A DNA stretch of 64,000 nucleotides from positions 22,487 through 86,486 of the forward strand of contig CANIII010000022.1 of NCBI GenBank assembly GCA_947467605.1. The letters are read 5' to 3'. The notes under the pieces are model-generated. The model did no database searches. It was not told where the DNA came from and saw only the letters and a list, made by a program, of their open reading frames with translations. Source of the stretch: Acidobacteriota bacterium (GTDB lineage: Bacteria > Acidobacteriota > Vicinamibacteria > Vicinamibacterales > SCN-69-37). Made by a program: the position numbers and the translations under genes. Shown in pieces: positions 17,681 to 26,857 of the stretch. How positions within the stretch are numbered: the first letter of the stretch is position 1; each line of letters starts with the position of its first letter.

Positions 17681-18263
17681 TGCGCTTTCCGCCTTTCCAG
17701 ACCCGCGGAACACGTGCGGGCTTTTCTTCCTTGTCCTTCAACACATTGACATCGAGCAAACCGGCGATCGGCTCGATCTCAATCCTGCGACCGGCGACAT
17801 CGAAGCGCCGGCAGATCCCGTCAACCATCGGCACCAAGATCTCGCCGGATGCGCCAGACACGACCAACAACGCGGTCGCGCCCTCGTCAATCCGAATCAC
17901 CGGGCCAACCTCCTGCCCGGTCACCGTCACCACCGTGCAGCCGATCAGCTCGTGGTACCAAAACTGCCCAACTGCCAGCGTCGACAACGCCTCCTCGGGT
18001 ACGCGCAGCTCGCAACCACGAAACGTTTCCGCATCGTTGATGCTGACCACACCGTCCAGCCCGATGATCGGTCGCCCGTCATGGAAGCGGCAGTCGGTGA
18101 CGACGACCGTCGCCATCTGCCCTGCTCGTCGCGTCCAGAGCGTGTTTCCCGTTGCGAACCGCGTTTCCGCGAAGTCCGTTTCGGACGCCACCTGCACCTG
18201 ACCGCGATTGCCGTGCGGCTTGACGATGCGTCCCACGAGGACCATCGCGTCCCAGTCGGGCAC
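17670..18263 (-). CDS. rimM: 16S rRNA processing protein RimM
   Basis: Maturation factor for the 30S head that binds S19. About 197 residues from GTG at 18263; the ATG at 18245 ([15 protein letters not shown]) is the alternative. [16 protein letters not shown] is the conserved start, and the PRC-barrel half contains [26 protein letters not shown] and GLLDV. It follows khpA by 4 nt. Confidence 0.93.
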   Translation of the reverse strand: MPDWDAMVLVGRIVKPHGNRGQVQVASETDFAETRFATGNTLWTRRAGQMATVVVTDCRFHDGRPIIGLDGVVSINDAETFRGCELRVPEEALSTLAVGQFWYHELIGCTVVTVTGQEVGPVIRIDEGATALLVVSGASGEILVPMVDGICRRFDVAGRRIEIEPIAGLLDVNVLKDKEEKPARVPRVWKGGKRIDR

Positions 18264-18267
18264 GCCG

Positions 18268-18510
18268 CTACTCGTCGAGGAAATCGACCGCGACGCGCAA
18301 GCCTTCGAGTTCACCCGCGGTCGAGGCCAACGTCCGAATTGCCGACGCGGTACGCCCCTGTCGTCCGATGACTCGTCCGAGTTCGCCCGGCGCCATCGTG
18401 AGTTCCACGACGGTTTGATTGCGCCGTTCGTACTCGGTTGCCTGTACGCCGTTCGGCTTCGCCGCCAACGCGCGGGCCACGACGTCTACGACGTCGCGGG
18501 CGCGGCTCAC
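18268..18510 (-). CDS. khpA: KH-domain RNA-binding protein
   Basis: Small RNA chaperone-like protein of 80 residues with a single KH domain; its GELGRVIGRQGRTASAIRTL contains the GxxG-type loop. The start is GTG at 18510, overlapping the rpsP stop as GTGA. The upstream in-frame extension lies inside rpsP and is rejected. Position between rpsP and rimM is typical. In Gram-positives KhpA pairs with KhpB; no partner is seen here. Confidence 0.9.
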   Translation of the reverse strand: MSRARDVVDVVARALAAKPNGVQATEYERRNQTVVELTMAPGELGRVIGRQGRTASAIRTLASTAGELEGLRVAVDFLDE

Positions 18511-18791
18511 TGGGCCGCCTGTTCGACAGCCGCCACGTCGGCCGCCTTGAGCATCGCCGACGGATTGCGCTTGATCAGCGTCCGCACGGTGTCCGATGGC
18601 TGCGCGCCCTTGCTCAGCCAATACGTCACGCGGTCGCCGTCGAGCACGAGCGTTTCAGGCGTAGTGCACGCGTTGTAGTGGCCGACAATTTCAACAAAAC
18701 GGCCGTCGCGCTTCGACGAGTGCTCCGTGACGACGACACGTGAAAACGGGCGCTTCTTGGATCCGGCCCGACGCATACGAATAACCAGCAT
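18507..18791 (-). CDS. rpsP: 30S ribosomal protein S16
   Basis: Small-subunit assembly protein of 94 residues. The N-terminus MLVIRMRRAGSKKRPFSRVV and VEIVGHYNACT are family signatures. The C-terminal tail ends in KAADVAAVEQAAQ. It lies 3 nt downstream of ffh, and its stop overlaps the khpA start. Confidence 0.97.
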   Translation of the reverse strand: MLVIRMRRAGSKKRPFSRVVVTEHSSKRDGRFVEIVGHYNACTTPETLVLDGDRVTYWLSKGAQPSDTVRTLIKRNPSAMLKAADVAAVEQAAQ

Positions 18792-18794
18792 TGC

Positions 18795-20147
18795 CTATCT
18801 CCCTCTCAACATTTGCATGAGCTTTTGACGTCCGCCCCGTCCTGACGTCATCGCACCCATGGTCTTCAGCATCTTTCTCATCTCCACGAACTGTTTGAGG
18901 ACGCGATTGACGTCCTCCACCTTCGTGCCGCTGCCGCGCGCGATGCGCTTACGCCGGCTGCCGTTCAGCACTGCATGATTCCGGCGTTCGCCGGGCGTCA
19001 TGGAGTTGATGATCGCTTCGACCCGATCTAACTGCTTCGGGTCCATATTCGCGCGCTGTTCGTTCAACTGCTTCAGCCCGCCCATGCCTGGAATCATCCC
19101 GAGTACCTGCTCGAGCGGTCCCATCTTCTTGATCGTGCGAAGCTGGTCTCGGAAATCCTCCAACGAAAAATCGTTGAAGTCTTTCTTCTCCGCCATCTTC
19201 GCGCGGCTCTCGTCGTCCATCGCCGCTTCGGCGCGTTCGATCAACGAGAGCACGTCGCCCATGCCCAGCACACGCGACACGAGCCGCTCGGCCTGGAACG
19301 GCTCCAAATCTTCCGGGCGCTCACCCGAGCCGACAAACGCGATCGGCACGCCGACAACACCCACCACCGACAACGCCGCACCGCCGCGCGCATCACCGTC
19401 CGTCTTGGTCAGAACGACACCGGTCACGGTCATCTGCCGGTGAAACTCGCCGGCACTCTTCACCGCGTCCTGACCCGTCATCGCATCCGCGACGTACAGC
19501 AGATCGGTTGGATCCACCGCGGATCGAATCGCGGCCAGCTCCTGCATCAGCTCGTCGTCGATGTGCAGGCGGCCTGCCGTATCGACGATGAGCGTGTCGA
19601 AGCCCGAATTCTTCGCCAGCGCCAGGGCGCCCGCGGCGCGTGTCACTGGATCCATCTCGCCCGCCGGCTCATGCACGCGAACACTCAACTGCCGCGCCAG
19701 CACCGAGAGTTGCTCAATGGCTGCCGGGCGGCGCACGTCAGTGGAGACCACCAACGGGTGCTTGCCCTGCTTGGTCAGCCACCGCGCCAACTTCGCCGTC
19801 GTGGTTGTCTTGCCAGACCCCTGTAGGCCCAGCATGAGAATCACGCGCGGCGTTCGCGACGCAGGTGTGAGCCCACCGGCGGCCGTCCCAAACATCGCCA
19901 GCATCTCGTCGCGCACGATGCGCACGACCTGCTGGCCCGGGGTCAGACTCCGGAGCACTTCTTGATCGATCGCCTTCTCACGAACGCGATCGACAAACGC
20001 CTTTACTACCCGGAAATTGACGTCCGCTTCGAGGAGCGCGAGACGAATCTCACGCAATGCCGCATCCACGGTCGCTTCGGTGAGGCGAGTCTCGCCACGA
20101 AGCGACTTGAATACTCCCTGAAGGCGATTACTTAACGAGTCAAACAT
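18795..20147 (-). CDS. ffh: Signal recognition particle protein Ffh
   Basis: GTPase that binds 4.5S RNA and hydrophobic signal sequences and delivers ribosomes to FtsY. The protein has 450 residues. The N domain covers about 1-95. The G domain has the P-loop GLQGSGKT (107-114), DTAGRLHID and TKTDGDARGG. The M domain (about 300-450) is Met-rich (MGPLEQVLGMIPGMGGLKQL) and ends with the RNA-binding region and a Met-rich tail. It heads the rpsP cluster. The partner ftsY is encoded about 3 kb upstream. Confidence 0.97.
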   Translation of the reverse strand: MFDSLSNRLQGVFKSLRGETRLTEATVDAALREIRLALLEADVNFRVVKAFVDRVREKAIDQEVLRSLTPGQQVVRIVRDEMLAMFGTAAGGLTPASRTPRVILMLGLQGSGKTTTTAKLARWLTKQGKHPLVVSTDVRRPAAIEQLSVLARQLSVRVHEPAGEMDPVTRAAGALALAKNSGFDTLIVDTAGRLHIDDELMQELAAIRSAVDPTDLLYVADAMTGQDAVKSAGEFHRQMTVTGVVLTKTDGDARGGAALSVVGVVGVPIAFVGSGERPEDLEPFQAERLVSRVLGMGDVLSLIERAEAAMDDESRAKMAEKKDFNDFSLEDFRDQLRTIKKMGPLEQVLGMIPGMGGLKQLNEQRANMDPKQLDRVEAIINSMTPGERRNHAVLNGSRRKRIARGSGTKVEDVNRVLKQFVEMRKMLKTMGAMTSGRGGRQKLMQMLRGR

Positions 20148-20201
20148 TCTCTAGACTGCGTAAGCGTACTGCGACGATAACCGGTTCAAGCGCAAACACT
20201 T

Positions 20202-20231
20202 ACGATAGCAGAACGGCGCGCATCCGGGCAA
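20202..20231 (-). promoter_or_regulatory. Possible promoter of the ffh-rpsP cluster
   Basis: On the minus strand TTGCCC (20231-20226) and TATCGT (20207-20202) are 18 nt apart in the 98-nt gap between ribBA and ffh. The -10 box is a moderate match, so this is tentative. It would leave an mRNA leader of about 50 nt. Confidence 0.35.
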
Positions 20232-20245
20232 CCAAAAGGCGGGGG

Positions 20246-21493
20246 TCAGACCGACTTCAGCTTGTGGCCGAGCTTGTCTTTTTTGGTTTTCATGTAGCGG
20301 CGGGTGAACTCGCTCTTGGGCGCGATCTCAAGCGGTACAGACTCGCTCACCGAGAGGCCATATCCCTCCAACCCAATGAATTTACGTGGGTTATTGGTCA
20401 ACAGGCGCATCGACTTCACGCCGAGATCCCGCAGAATCTGAGCGCCGATGCCATAGTCGCGCTGGTCGGGTTTGAAGCCGAGACGCACGTTGGCCTCGAC
20501 CGTGTCGAGGCCCTGATCCTGGAGCTCGTACGCCCGAATCTTGTTCGCCAGGCCGATGCCGCGCCCCTCCTGATGGAGGTAGACCAGCACGCCACGCCCC
20601 TCGGCTGCGATCCGTTTCATCGCCGCGTCGAGCTGCAGACCACAGTCGCACCGGCAGGAATGGAAGACGTCCCCGGTCAGACACTTGGAATGCACGCGCA
20701 CCAACAGGCCGCGACCATCCCCGATCTCCCCCCGCACCAGCGCGATATGCGTTTCGCCGTCGAGACCGTTTTCGTAGGCGTTAATCTCAAATGGACCATG
20801 TTCGGTCGGCAAGGCGGCCCGTGCCACGCGGCGCACCATCTTCTCCGTCTTGATCCGATAGCGGATCAGATCCGCAATCGTGATCATCAACAGGCCGTGC
20901 TTCTTCGCGAACTTCGCGAGCTCCGGCACACGCGACATCGTGCCGTCGGTGTTCATGATTTCGCAGATGACGCCCGCCGGAGCGAGGCCGGCAATCCGTG
21001 ACAGATCAACCGCCGCTTCGGTATGACCCGCTCGCACCAGCACGCCGCCGCTTCGGGCACGCAGCGGAAATACATGACCGGGCCGCGCCAGATCACCGGC
21101 CCGCGTCGTCGCACCAATCGCGACCTTCACGGTCTTGGCGCGATCGGCCGCAGAAATGCCCGTCGTGGTGCCGACGCGCGCATCAATCGAGACGGCAAAC
21201 GCCGTGTCGCGTCGCGTCGAATGCGCGGCCTGCTCCTGGGGAATCTCCAGCTCATCGAGCCGCTCTGGTGTCATCGCCAGACACACGAGCCCTCGACCAT
21301 GCGTGGCCATGAAGTTGATCGCGTCGGCCGTCACCTTCGACGCCGCCATCGTCAGGTCGCCCTCGTTCTCGCGATCCTCATCGTCCACCACGATCAACAT
21401 CTTGCCCGCGCGGTAGGCCGCAAGCCCGTCTTCAATCGTGGCGAACGGCGACTTGCGGCGGGTACCCTTGGCGAGTTTCAAACGAGCGGCCAT
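20246..21493 (-). CDS. ribBA: Bifunctional DHBP synthase / GTP cyclohydrolase II
   Basis: Makes both starting compounds of riboflavin. About 415 residues from the ATG at 21493. The DHBP synthase half has DDEDRENEGDL and FMATHGRGLVCLAM. The cyclohydrolase half has the zinc cysteines in CLTGDVFHSCRCDCG, then LHQEGRGIGLANKI and RDYGIGAQIL. Both halves look intact. It lies 7 nt after ribE, making ribD-ribE-ribBA a riboflavin operon. No FMN riboswitch is recognised upstream, where ftsY is directly joined. ribH is not in the window. Confidence 0.95.
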   Translation of the reverse strand: MAARLKLAKGTRRKSPFATIEDGLAAYRAGKMLIVVDDEDRENEGDLTMAASKVTADAINFMATHGRGLVCLAMTPERLDELEIPQEQAAHSTRRDTAFAVSIDARVGTTTGISAADRAKTVKVAIGATTRAGDLARPGHVFPLRARSGGVLVRAGHTEAAVDLSRIAGLAPAGVICEIMNTDGTMSRVPELAKFAKKHGLLMITIADLIRYRIKTEKMVRRVARAALPTEHGPFEINAYENGLDGETHIALVRGEIGDGRGLLVRVHSKCLTGDVFHSCRCDCGLQLDAAMKRIAAEGRGVLVYLHQEGRGIGLANKIRAYELQDQGLDTVEANVRLGFKPDQRDYGIGAQILRDLGVKSMRLLTNNPRKFIGLEGYGLSVSESVPLEIAPKSEFTRRYMKTKKDKLGHKLKSV

Positions 21494-21500
21494 AAGACGA

Positions 21501-22148
21501 TCAGGACCTGACCGGGCCCACGGGCCCGCGAGAGAGTTCGGCAAGACGCGCCGCGTACTTTCCAATGATATCGGCTTCGAGGTTCACACGGTCACCGACG
21601 CGTCGATCGGCCAGCGTCGTGTGTGCCCGCGTGTGCGGAATGATTTGAATGCCAAGCACGTCTGCTGCGCTGGAGTCGCCCGCCTCGCCGAAGCCTTGGC
21701 GAATTCGGGCGATTGTGAGACTGATGCCGTCGACCGCGATTGACCCCTTCTCCACCACCCAGGTCGCCAGCATCTCGGGCAGTTCGATCTCGAGCCACCA
21801 GCTCTCGCCTTGGGCGACCCACTGCGTGACCGTCGTGGTTGCGTCGACGTGTCCGAGGACGAAATGACCGCCGAGTCGCGCGTCTGCGCGCAGTGATCGC
21901 TCGAGGTTGACGCGGTGCCCGGCGGCGAGCGAACCGAGCGTCGTCACACGCAGCGTCTCGGGCGACACGTCGGCTTCGAAGCCCGTGGCGTCAATCGACA
22001 CGACTGTCAGGCACACGCCGCTCACCGCGATGCTCTCGCCGAGTTGCAGCTCACGCGACATCGACGCCGCAATGCGCACGCGCTGACCTGCCGGCGATGG
22101 CTCGGCGCCTTCAACGGTCCCGATCGACTCAATCAGCCCGGTGAACAT
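21501..22148 (-). CDS. ribE: Riboflavin synthase alpha chain
   Basis: Dismutates two lumazines into riboflavin. The protein has 215 residues with the duplicated lumazine-binding domain: MFTGLIESIGTVE with VSGVCLTVV, and later LGGHFVLGHVD with VDGISLTI. It overlaps ribD by 20 nt. The name ribC is used for the same enzyme in some species. Confidence 0.95.
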   Translation of the reverse strand: MFTGLIESIGTVEGAEPSPAGQRVRIAASMSRELQLGESIAVSGVCLTVVSIDATGFEADVSPETLRVTTLGSLAAGHRVNLERSLRADARLGGHFVLGHVDATTTVTQWVAQGESWWLEIELPEMLATWVVEKGSIAVDGISLTIARIRQGFGEAGDSSAADVLGIQIIPHTRAHTTLADRRVGDRVNLEADIIGKYAARLAELSRGPVGPVRS

Positions 22149-23202
22149 CCCACTCCTTCAGCACATCCGCTCCATGTCGACGCGTGGTCACCGCGGCCTG
22201 CCCGCATGACGGCAGAAAACCTGCGACGCCCGATCCGAGCATCGTCGGCGTCTCAATGATCTGGACGCGGTCCACGACGCCAGCGTCCCAGAACGCGCGT
22301 TGGAGTGTTGGCCCACCTTCGACGAGCAATGCCAACACCTCGCGTGATGCCAATTCGTGCAGCGCAGCCGCAATGCTGGCTTCCGGCGCAATGCCCACCA
22401 CGAGCGCACCGACGGCACGCAACCTGTCGGCGGCCGACGATGCCACACGGTCGGCGTCCACGACCAGTATGACGGGCCCCGCTGCCAGTGTCCCGAAGAG
22501 CCGGGCGGTTGGCGTCACCCGAGCCCGTCGATCGAAGACCACGCGCGTCAGCGGTCGCTGCCGATACGCGAGACGCGCCGTCAGCATCGGGTTGTCTGCC
22601 AACACCGTAGACGACCCAACCGCCATCGCATCCACCGCAGCGCGCTGCTGGTGCATTCGGCGATCCATCGCCAGACCTGTGAGCGTCGCGCGGCCGCGCT
22701 CAACGCCGACGAATCCATCGGCCGACACCGCCACTTTCATAGTCACGTGCGGACGCTGCCGGGTCATCCACGTCACAAAGGGCGCGTTCTGTCGCGCCGC
22801 CTCGACACGCTCAACACCCGTCACCACCTCGACGCCGCGCGCACGCAGGTACGCGAAACCGCCGCCGGCGACTCGCGGATTCGGATCTTCGAGCGCAACG
22901 ACGACGCGAGCGATGCCGGCCGCGGCGACACGTTCAGCGCAGGGCCCTGTCCGCCCGGTATGCGAACACGGCTCGAGCGTGCAGTACAACGTCGCGCCTC
23001 TGGCTGCGGCGCCAGCTGCGTCGAGGGCATAGACCTCGGCGTGCGGTCCACCGGCGACACGATGCGCTCCCTGCCCCACAACAATGCCGTCAGTGTTCAC
23101 CACGACGGCGCCCACAACGGGATTGGGCGCGGTGGTACCCCGCCCGCGCTCCGCGAGGAAGAGCGCACGCGCCATGAATTCACAATCGGTGGGTGTTACC
23201 AC
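22129..23202 (-). CDS. ribD: Bifunctional pyrimidine deaminase / reductase
   Basis: Carries out deamination and side-chain reduction in riboflavin synthesis. About 357 residues from GTG at 23202. The N-terminal deaminase has the zinc motif GGPHAEVYAL and CTLEPCSHTGRTGPC. The reductase domain follows (RPHVTMKVAVSADG, LLVEGGPTLQRAFW). It overlaps ftsY by 7 nt, so the riboflavin genes are read as part of a longer envelope/secretion transcript. Confidence 0.95.
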   Translation of the reverse strand: MVTPTDCEFMARALFLAERGRGTTAPNPVVGAVVVNTDGIVVGQGAHRVAGGPHAEVYALDAAGAAARGATLYCTLEPCSHTGRTGPCAERVAAAGIARVVVALEDPNPRVAGGGFAYLRARGVEVVTGVERVEAARQNAPFVTWMTRQRPHVTMKVAVSADGFVGVERGRATLTGLAMDRRMHQQRAAVDAMAVGSSTVLADNPMLTARLAYRQRPLTRVVFDRRARVTPTARLFGTLAAGPVILVVDADRVASSAADRLRAVGALVVGIAPEASIAAALHELASREVLALLVEGGPTLQRAFWDAGVVDRVQIIETPTMLGSGVAGFLPSCGQAAVTTRRHGADVLKEWDVHRAD

Positions 23203-24122
23203 TGGTCCGTGAACAGCGCCTTGACGTAGTCGTCGGCATCGAAGGGCACGAGGTCATCGATCGCTTCGCCGACGCCGATGAATCGGATCGGCAGTTTCAA
23301 TTCGTGTGCAATCGCCACGGCCACGCCGCCCTTGGCCGTACCGTCGAGCTTGGTGAGGATCAAACCATTCACGCCACCGACGCTCATGAATTCGCGCGCC
23401 TGCACGAGGCCGTTCTGGCCCACCGTCGCGTCGAGCACGAGCAACACCTCATGGGGCGCCCCGGGAATTTCGCGTGAAACCACGCGGCGAATCTTGTCGA
23501 GCTCGGCCATCAGATTGGCGCGCGTGTGCAAACGACCAGCGGTATCAATGAGCAAGATGTCACGCTGCCGCGCCTTCGCGGCCACTGCAGCATCGTGCAC
23601 GACCGACGCCGGATCCGCCCCATGCTGCGCGCGAATCACATCGACGTCCGCGCGTTCGGCCCACACCGCCAGTTGCTCGACAGCGGCCGCACGAAACGTG
23701 TCGGCGGCACAAATCAGGACCGAGTGGCCCTGTTGTTTGAACAGATTCGCGAGCTTGCCCACGCTCGTGGTCTTGCCCGTCCCGTTGACTCCCACGATGA
23801 GGACAACACGCGGACGTGTGCCGTTGTCGAGGGGCGGAGGCGCTCCGGCAAATACGCGGCGGATCTCATCGCCGACCCGATCGCGCAAGGCGCCCGTGCC
23901 TCCTGCCGTTTTCACCGCCAGCAGAATGCGCTCGGTCGCCGGTAAGCCGACGTCCGCACCAACGAGCGCGTCTTCAATTTCCGAGAGTGATGTGGCGGTC
24001 CTCGCGCCACCGGCGTCCGGCGTCGACTCTGCCGCACGATCGCCACGATCAGTCAGCCGATCACGAATCTGCGCGGCGGTCTTCGCGAGCCCCGCTCTTA
24101 CACGCGAAAAGAACGATGACAC
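23196..24122 (-). CDS. ftsY: Signal recognition particle receptor FtsY
   Basis: Membrane-associated GTPase that receives SRP-ribosome complexes. The protein has 308 residues from a GTG at 24122. The acidic A domain is short (about 30 residues). The NG domain has GVNGTGKTTSVGKLA (111-125), DTAGRLHTRANLM and TKLDGTAKGG. The start overlaps the gpsA stop by 1 nt. Confidence 0.96.
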   Translation of the reverse strand: MSSFFSRVRAGLAKTAAQIRDRLTDRGDRAAESTPDAGGARTATSLSEIEDALVGADVGLPATERILLAVKTAGGTGALRDRVGDEIRRVFAGAPPPLDNGTRPRVVLIVGVNGTGKTTSVGKLANLFKQQGHSVLICAADTFRAAAVEQLAVWAERADVDVIRAQHGADPASVVHDAAVAAKARQRDILLIDTAGRLHTRANLMAELDKIRRVVSREIPGAPHEVLLVLDATVGQNGLVQAREFMSVGGVNGLILTKLDGTAKGGVAVAIAHELKLPIRFIGVGEAIDDLVPFDADDYVKALFTDQW

Positions 24123-25135
24123 TAGTGCTCGCTTTTCTGCGGACGTCCCATCAGGTCGGCCACTGCTTCACGTGGCCGGCGATGACCGTCCAGCACTTCC
24201 TGCATCTTGGCGACGATCGGCAGCTCGATGCCGTGCGCATGCGCCAACGCCAACGCCACCGATGTGGTGCGCACGCCCTCAGCCACCATCTTCATGCCGG
24301 CCAGGATCTCTGTCAGCGAGCGGCCGCGTCCCAACTCCATCCCAACATGACGGTTGCGACTCAGCCCACCGGTGCATGTGAGCACAAGGTCTCCCATTCC
24401 ACTCAGCCCACTCAACGTCTCTCGGCGCCCACCCATGGCAAACGCGAGTCGCGAGATTTCTGACAGCCCGCGGGTAATCAGCGCCGACGTCGCGTTGTGG
24501 CCCAGCCCCATTGACTGCACCATCCCCGCGGCAATCGCGATCACGTTCTTGAGCGCGGCGCCAATCTCCACACCGACGACGTCGTCTGATCCATACAAGC
24601 GAAACGCCTTGCCACGGAATTCATCCTGCACGCGGCGTACGGCCGATGCGTCGTGCGACGCTGCGACCAACGCAGTCGGTAATTCGCGCGCAACTTCGGC
24701 CGCAAAGCTCGGGCCCGACAACACGACGACGGGATGCAGGCCGCGCGTTTCGTCCGTCATCACCTGCGACATGCTCGCGAGCGAATCCGCCTCAAGCCCT
24801 TTCGTCGCACTCACCAGCACCGCACCGTCAGGCAAGTGCGGCACCGCCAGGCGCAGCAGCGCGCGCATGCCGTGCGACGGCACCGCGATCACGACATAGC
24901 GAACATCGCGCAAGGCCGTGGGCAAATCCGAAGAGACCGTGAGTAGCTCGGGGAATGCCACGTCAGGCAAGTACGTAGGATTGGCGCGTCGTGCGGACAT
25001 CTCAGCGACCAGCGCCGCATCGCGTCCCCACAACACGACGTCATGTCCCACACCGCTCAGATGAATCGCGAGCGCGGTGCCCCAACTTCCGGCTCCGAGA
25101 ACCGCCGCTCGGGCGTCGTCACGCATGCTGTCCAT
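24122..25135 (-). CDS. gpsA: Glycerol-3-phosphate dehydrogenase [NAD(P)+]
   Basis: Makes sn-glycerol 3-phosphate for phospholipids. The protein has 337 residues. The Rossmann loop is LGAGSWGTALA (about 13-23). The catalytic region includes VGVEIGAALKNVIAIAAGM, and LSGMGDLVLTCTGGLSRN is a further signature. Its neighbour pgpA, also a phospholipid gene, is close upstream. Two ATGs (25135 and 25126) are possible starts. Confidence 0.95.
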   Translation of the reverse strand: MDSMRDDARAAVLGAGSWGTALAIHLSGVGHDVVLWGRDAALVAEMSARRANPTYLPDVAFPELLTVSSDLPTALRDVRYVVIAVPSHGMRALLRLAVPHLPDGAVLVSATKGLEADSLASMSQVMTDETRGLHPVVVLSGPSFAAEVARELPTALVAASHDASAVRRVQDEFRGKAFRLYGSDDVVGVEIGAALKNVIAIAAGMVQSMGLGHNATSALITRGLSEISRLAFAMGGRRETLSGLSGMGDLVLTCTGGLSRNRHVGMELGRGRSLTEILAGMKMVAEGVRTTSVALALAHAHGIELPIVAKMQEVLDGHRRPREAVADLMGRPQKSEH

Positions 25136-25136
25136 T

Positions 25137-26396
25137 CTATCGGACGGCGCGCCGAACCAGGTCGAGCGCCACCATCACGGACCACGCGCGAATCAGCTGG
25201 CGATCGCCCGGGACAACGCGGCGGTCCGTGACCAGCGCGTCGCCCGGCCCGGCGACGGCGAAACACACCGTTCCCACCGGCTTCTCATCGCTGCCGCCGT
25301 CGGGGCCAGCGATGCCCGTCACGGCAAGGCCCACATCGGCGCGCAGACGCTCGCGAACGCCGGTGGCCATCTCGGCAGCGGCCTGCTCGCTGACGGCGCC
25401 GTATGTCTGCAGCGTTGTGGCCGCGACACCCAACTGCTCGTGCTTGACGGCATTCGCGTACGAGACGACGCCGCCGAGCACATACGCGGAACTACCGGGG
25501 ACTTCCGTCAGGCGCGCGGCGATCAATCCGCCCGTGCACGACTCCGCGAGGGCAATGGTCAGCCCCCGTGCACGGAGCGCCTCGCCCACGACCACTTCCA
25601 TCGCGCGACCATCCGTGCTGAAGACGCTGTCACCGAGCGCTGCGGTCAGTCGGCCCACCACGTCGTCGAGCTGGGCGTCCATGGCCGGTATATCAACGCC
25701 GCGAGCTGAAACGTGGAGTTCCACCTGCCCCGGAGAAGCCAGGATCGTGGTCGCGACGGGGACGACGCCATCGACGAAAGCCGAATAGATCGGCGCAGCC
25801 ACCTGATCCACTTTTGATTCGGGCTGGCCCGCAATCTTGATCACGCGGCGGCGCAATCGGCGCCCCTCGGTTCGCGCCGATAGCGCATCAACTACCGACG
25901 CGACGAACATCGGCTCGAGCTCTCGCGGAGGCCCAGGAAACAACACGATGATCTGTTCGCCACGCGCGATCAGCAGGCCGGGCGCTGAGCCACGTGGGTT
26001 GGGCAAAACGGTCGCGCCCCTTGGCACCATCGCCTGTCGTCGATTGATCTCCGGCATCACGGCCTTGCGCCGCGCGAACCGTTCACGGAGTTGCTCGACG
26101 AGCGCGGGATCTTCCGTCATTGTCAGACCGAGCACGGATGACACGGCCTCACGCGTCAGATCATCGGCCGTGGGCCCGAGTCCTCCACTGGTGATTACGA
26201 CATCGGCATGGTCCAGCGCGGCCGCAACCGCACGCTCAAGATCACGCACATCGTCACCGACGATGGACTTGGATGTCACGTCGATGCCAATTTCATTAAG
26301 ACGAGCGGTGAGGTAGAGCGAATTGGTGTCCGTGCGGTACGGCGTCAGCAGCTCCGTGCCAATGGCGATGATGTTCGCCGTCGTGATCTGTCGCAT
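25137..26396 (-). CDS. cinA: CinA: competence-damage protein / nicotinamide-nucleotide amidase
   Basis: Two-domain protein of 419 residues. The N-terminal MoCF-like domain (IGTELLTPYRTDTNS, VITSGGLGPTADDLT) is a pyrophosphatase-type module. The C-terminal domain contains ALAESCTGGLIA with the likely catalytic Ser and AVTGIAGPDGGS, and would deamidate NMN. The start overlaps the pgpA stop by 1 nt. Confidence 0.93.
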   Translation of the reverse strand: MRQITTANIIAIGTELLTPYRTDTNSLYLTARLNEIGIDVTSKSIVGDDVRDLERAVAAALDHADVVITSGGLGPTADDLTREAVSSVLGLTMTEDPALVEQLRERFARRKAVMPEINRRQAMVPRGATVLPNPRGSAPGLLIARGEQIIVLFPGPPRELEPMFVASVVDALSARTEGRRLRRRVIKIAGQPESKVDQVAAPIYSAFVDGVVPVATTILASPGQVELHVSARGVDIPAMDAQLDDVVGRLTAALGDSVFSTDGRAMEVVVGEALRARGLTIALAESCTGGLIAARLTEVPGSSAYVLGGVVSYANAVKHEQLGVAATTLQTYGAVSEQAAAEMATGVRERLRADVGLAVTGIAGPDGGSDEKPVGTVCFAVAGPGDALVTDRRVVPGDRQLIRAWSVMVALDLVRRAVR

Positions 26397-26857
26397 CAGG
26401 CAATTATGCCGGGTACCACGCGCATCAGCAGGTGCAAGAGGAGGCAGCCGTACACGCCAGCCATCACGTCATCCGCCATGATGCCGAGGCCACCATGCAG
26501 TTGCTCGAAGCGGTTGGCCGGATACGGCTTGATGATGTCGAGTACGCGAAAGATGAGGAAGCCCGCAATCGTGGCCGTCACACCCGCACCGGTGAGCGCC
26601 AGCGTCACGAGCTGACCGGCCACTTCATCAATCACGACCTGACCGGGGTCTTCTCTACCGAAATGCGTGGCCGCTTGCGTCGCGGCCCAGGTGCCGACCA
26701 GGCAGACGACGACGATAATCGCGAACTGCGCTTCAGTGGACCAGTGACGCGTGAGCCAATAGATCAGGATGCCGGCCGCCGAGCCAAACGTGCCCGGCGC
26801 AATTGGTGCATGGCCCAGGCCGCCAACCGTGGCGAGCCAGATCGCAACACGGTTCAT
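26396..26857 (-). CDS. pgpA: Phosphatidylglycerophosphatase A
   Basis: Inner-membrane phosphatase in phosphatidylglycerol synthesis. The protein has 153 residues with four hydrophobic segments. Signatures: GLGHAPIAPGTFGS, VIDEVAGQLV and the LDIIKPYPANRFEQL/IMADDVMAG region. Overlaps the RDD gene by 4 nt. Confidence 0.93.
   Translation of the reverse strand: MNRVAIWLATVGGLGHAPIAPGTFGSAAGILIYWLTRHWSTEAQFAIIVVVCLVGTWAATQAATHFGREDPGQVVIDEVAGQLVTLALTGAGVTATIAGFLIFRVLDIIKPYPANRFEQLHGGLGIMADDVMAGVYGCLLLHLLMRVVPGIIA

Noticed and set aside
20148..20245. FMN riboswitch or other leader near the riboflavin genes
   Set aside because: The gap lies downstream of ribBA, and ribD joins ftsY directly; no conserved riboswitch pattern seen.
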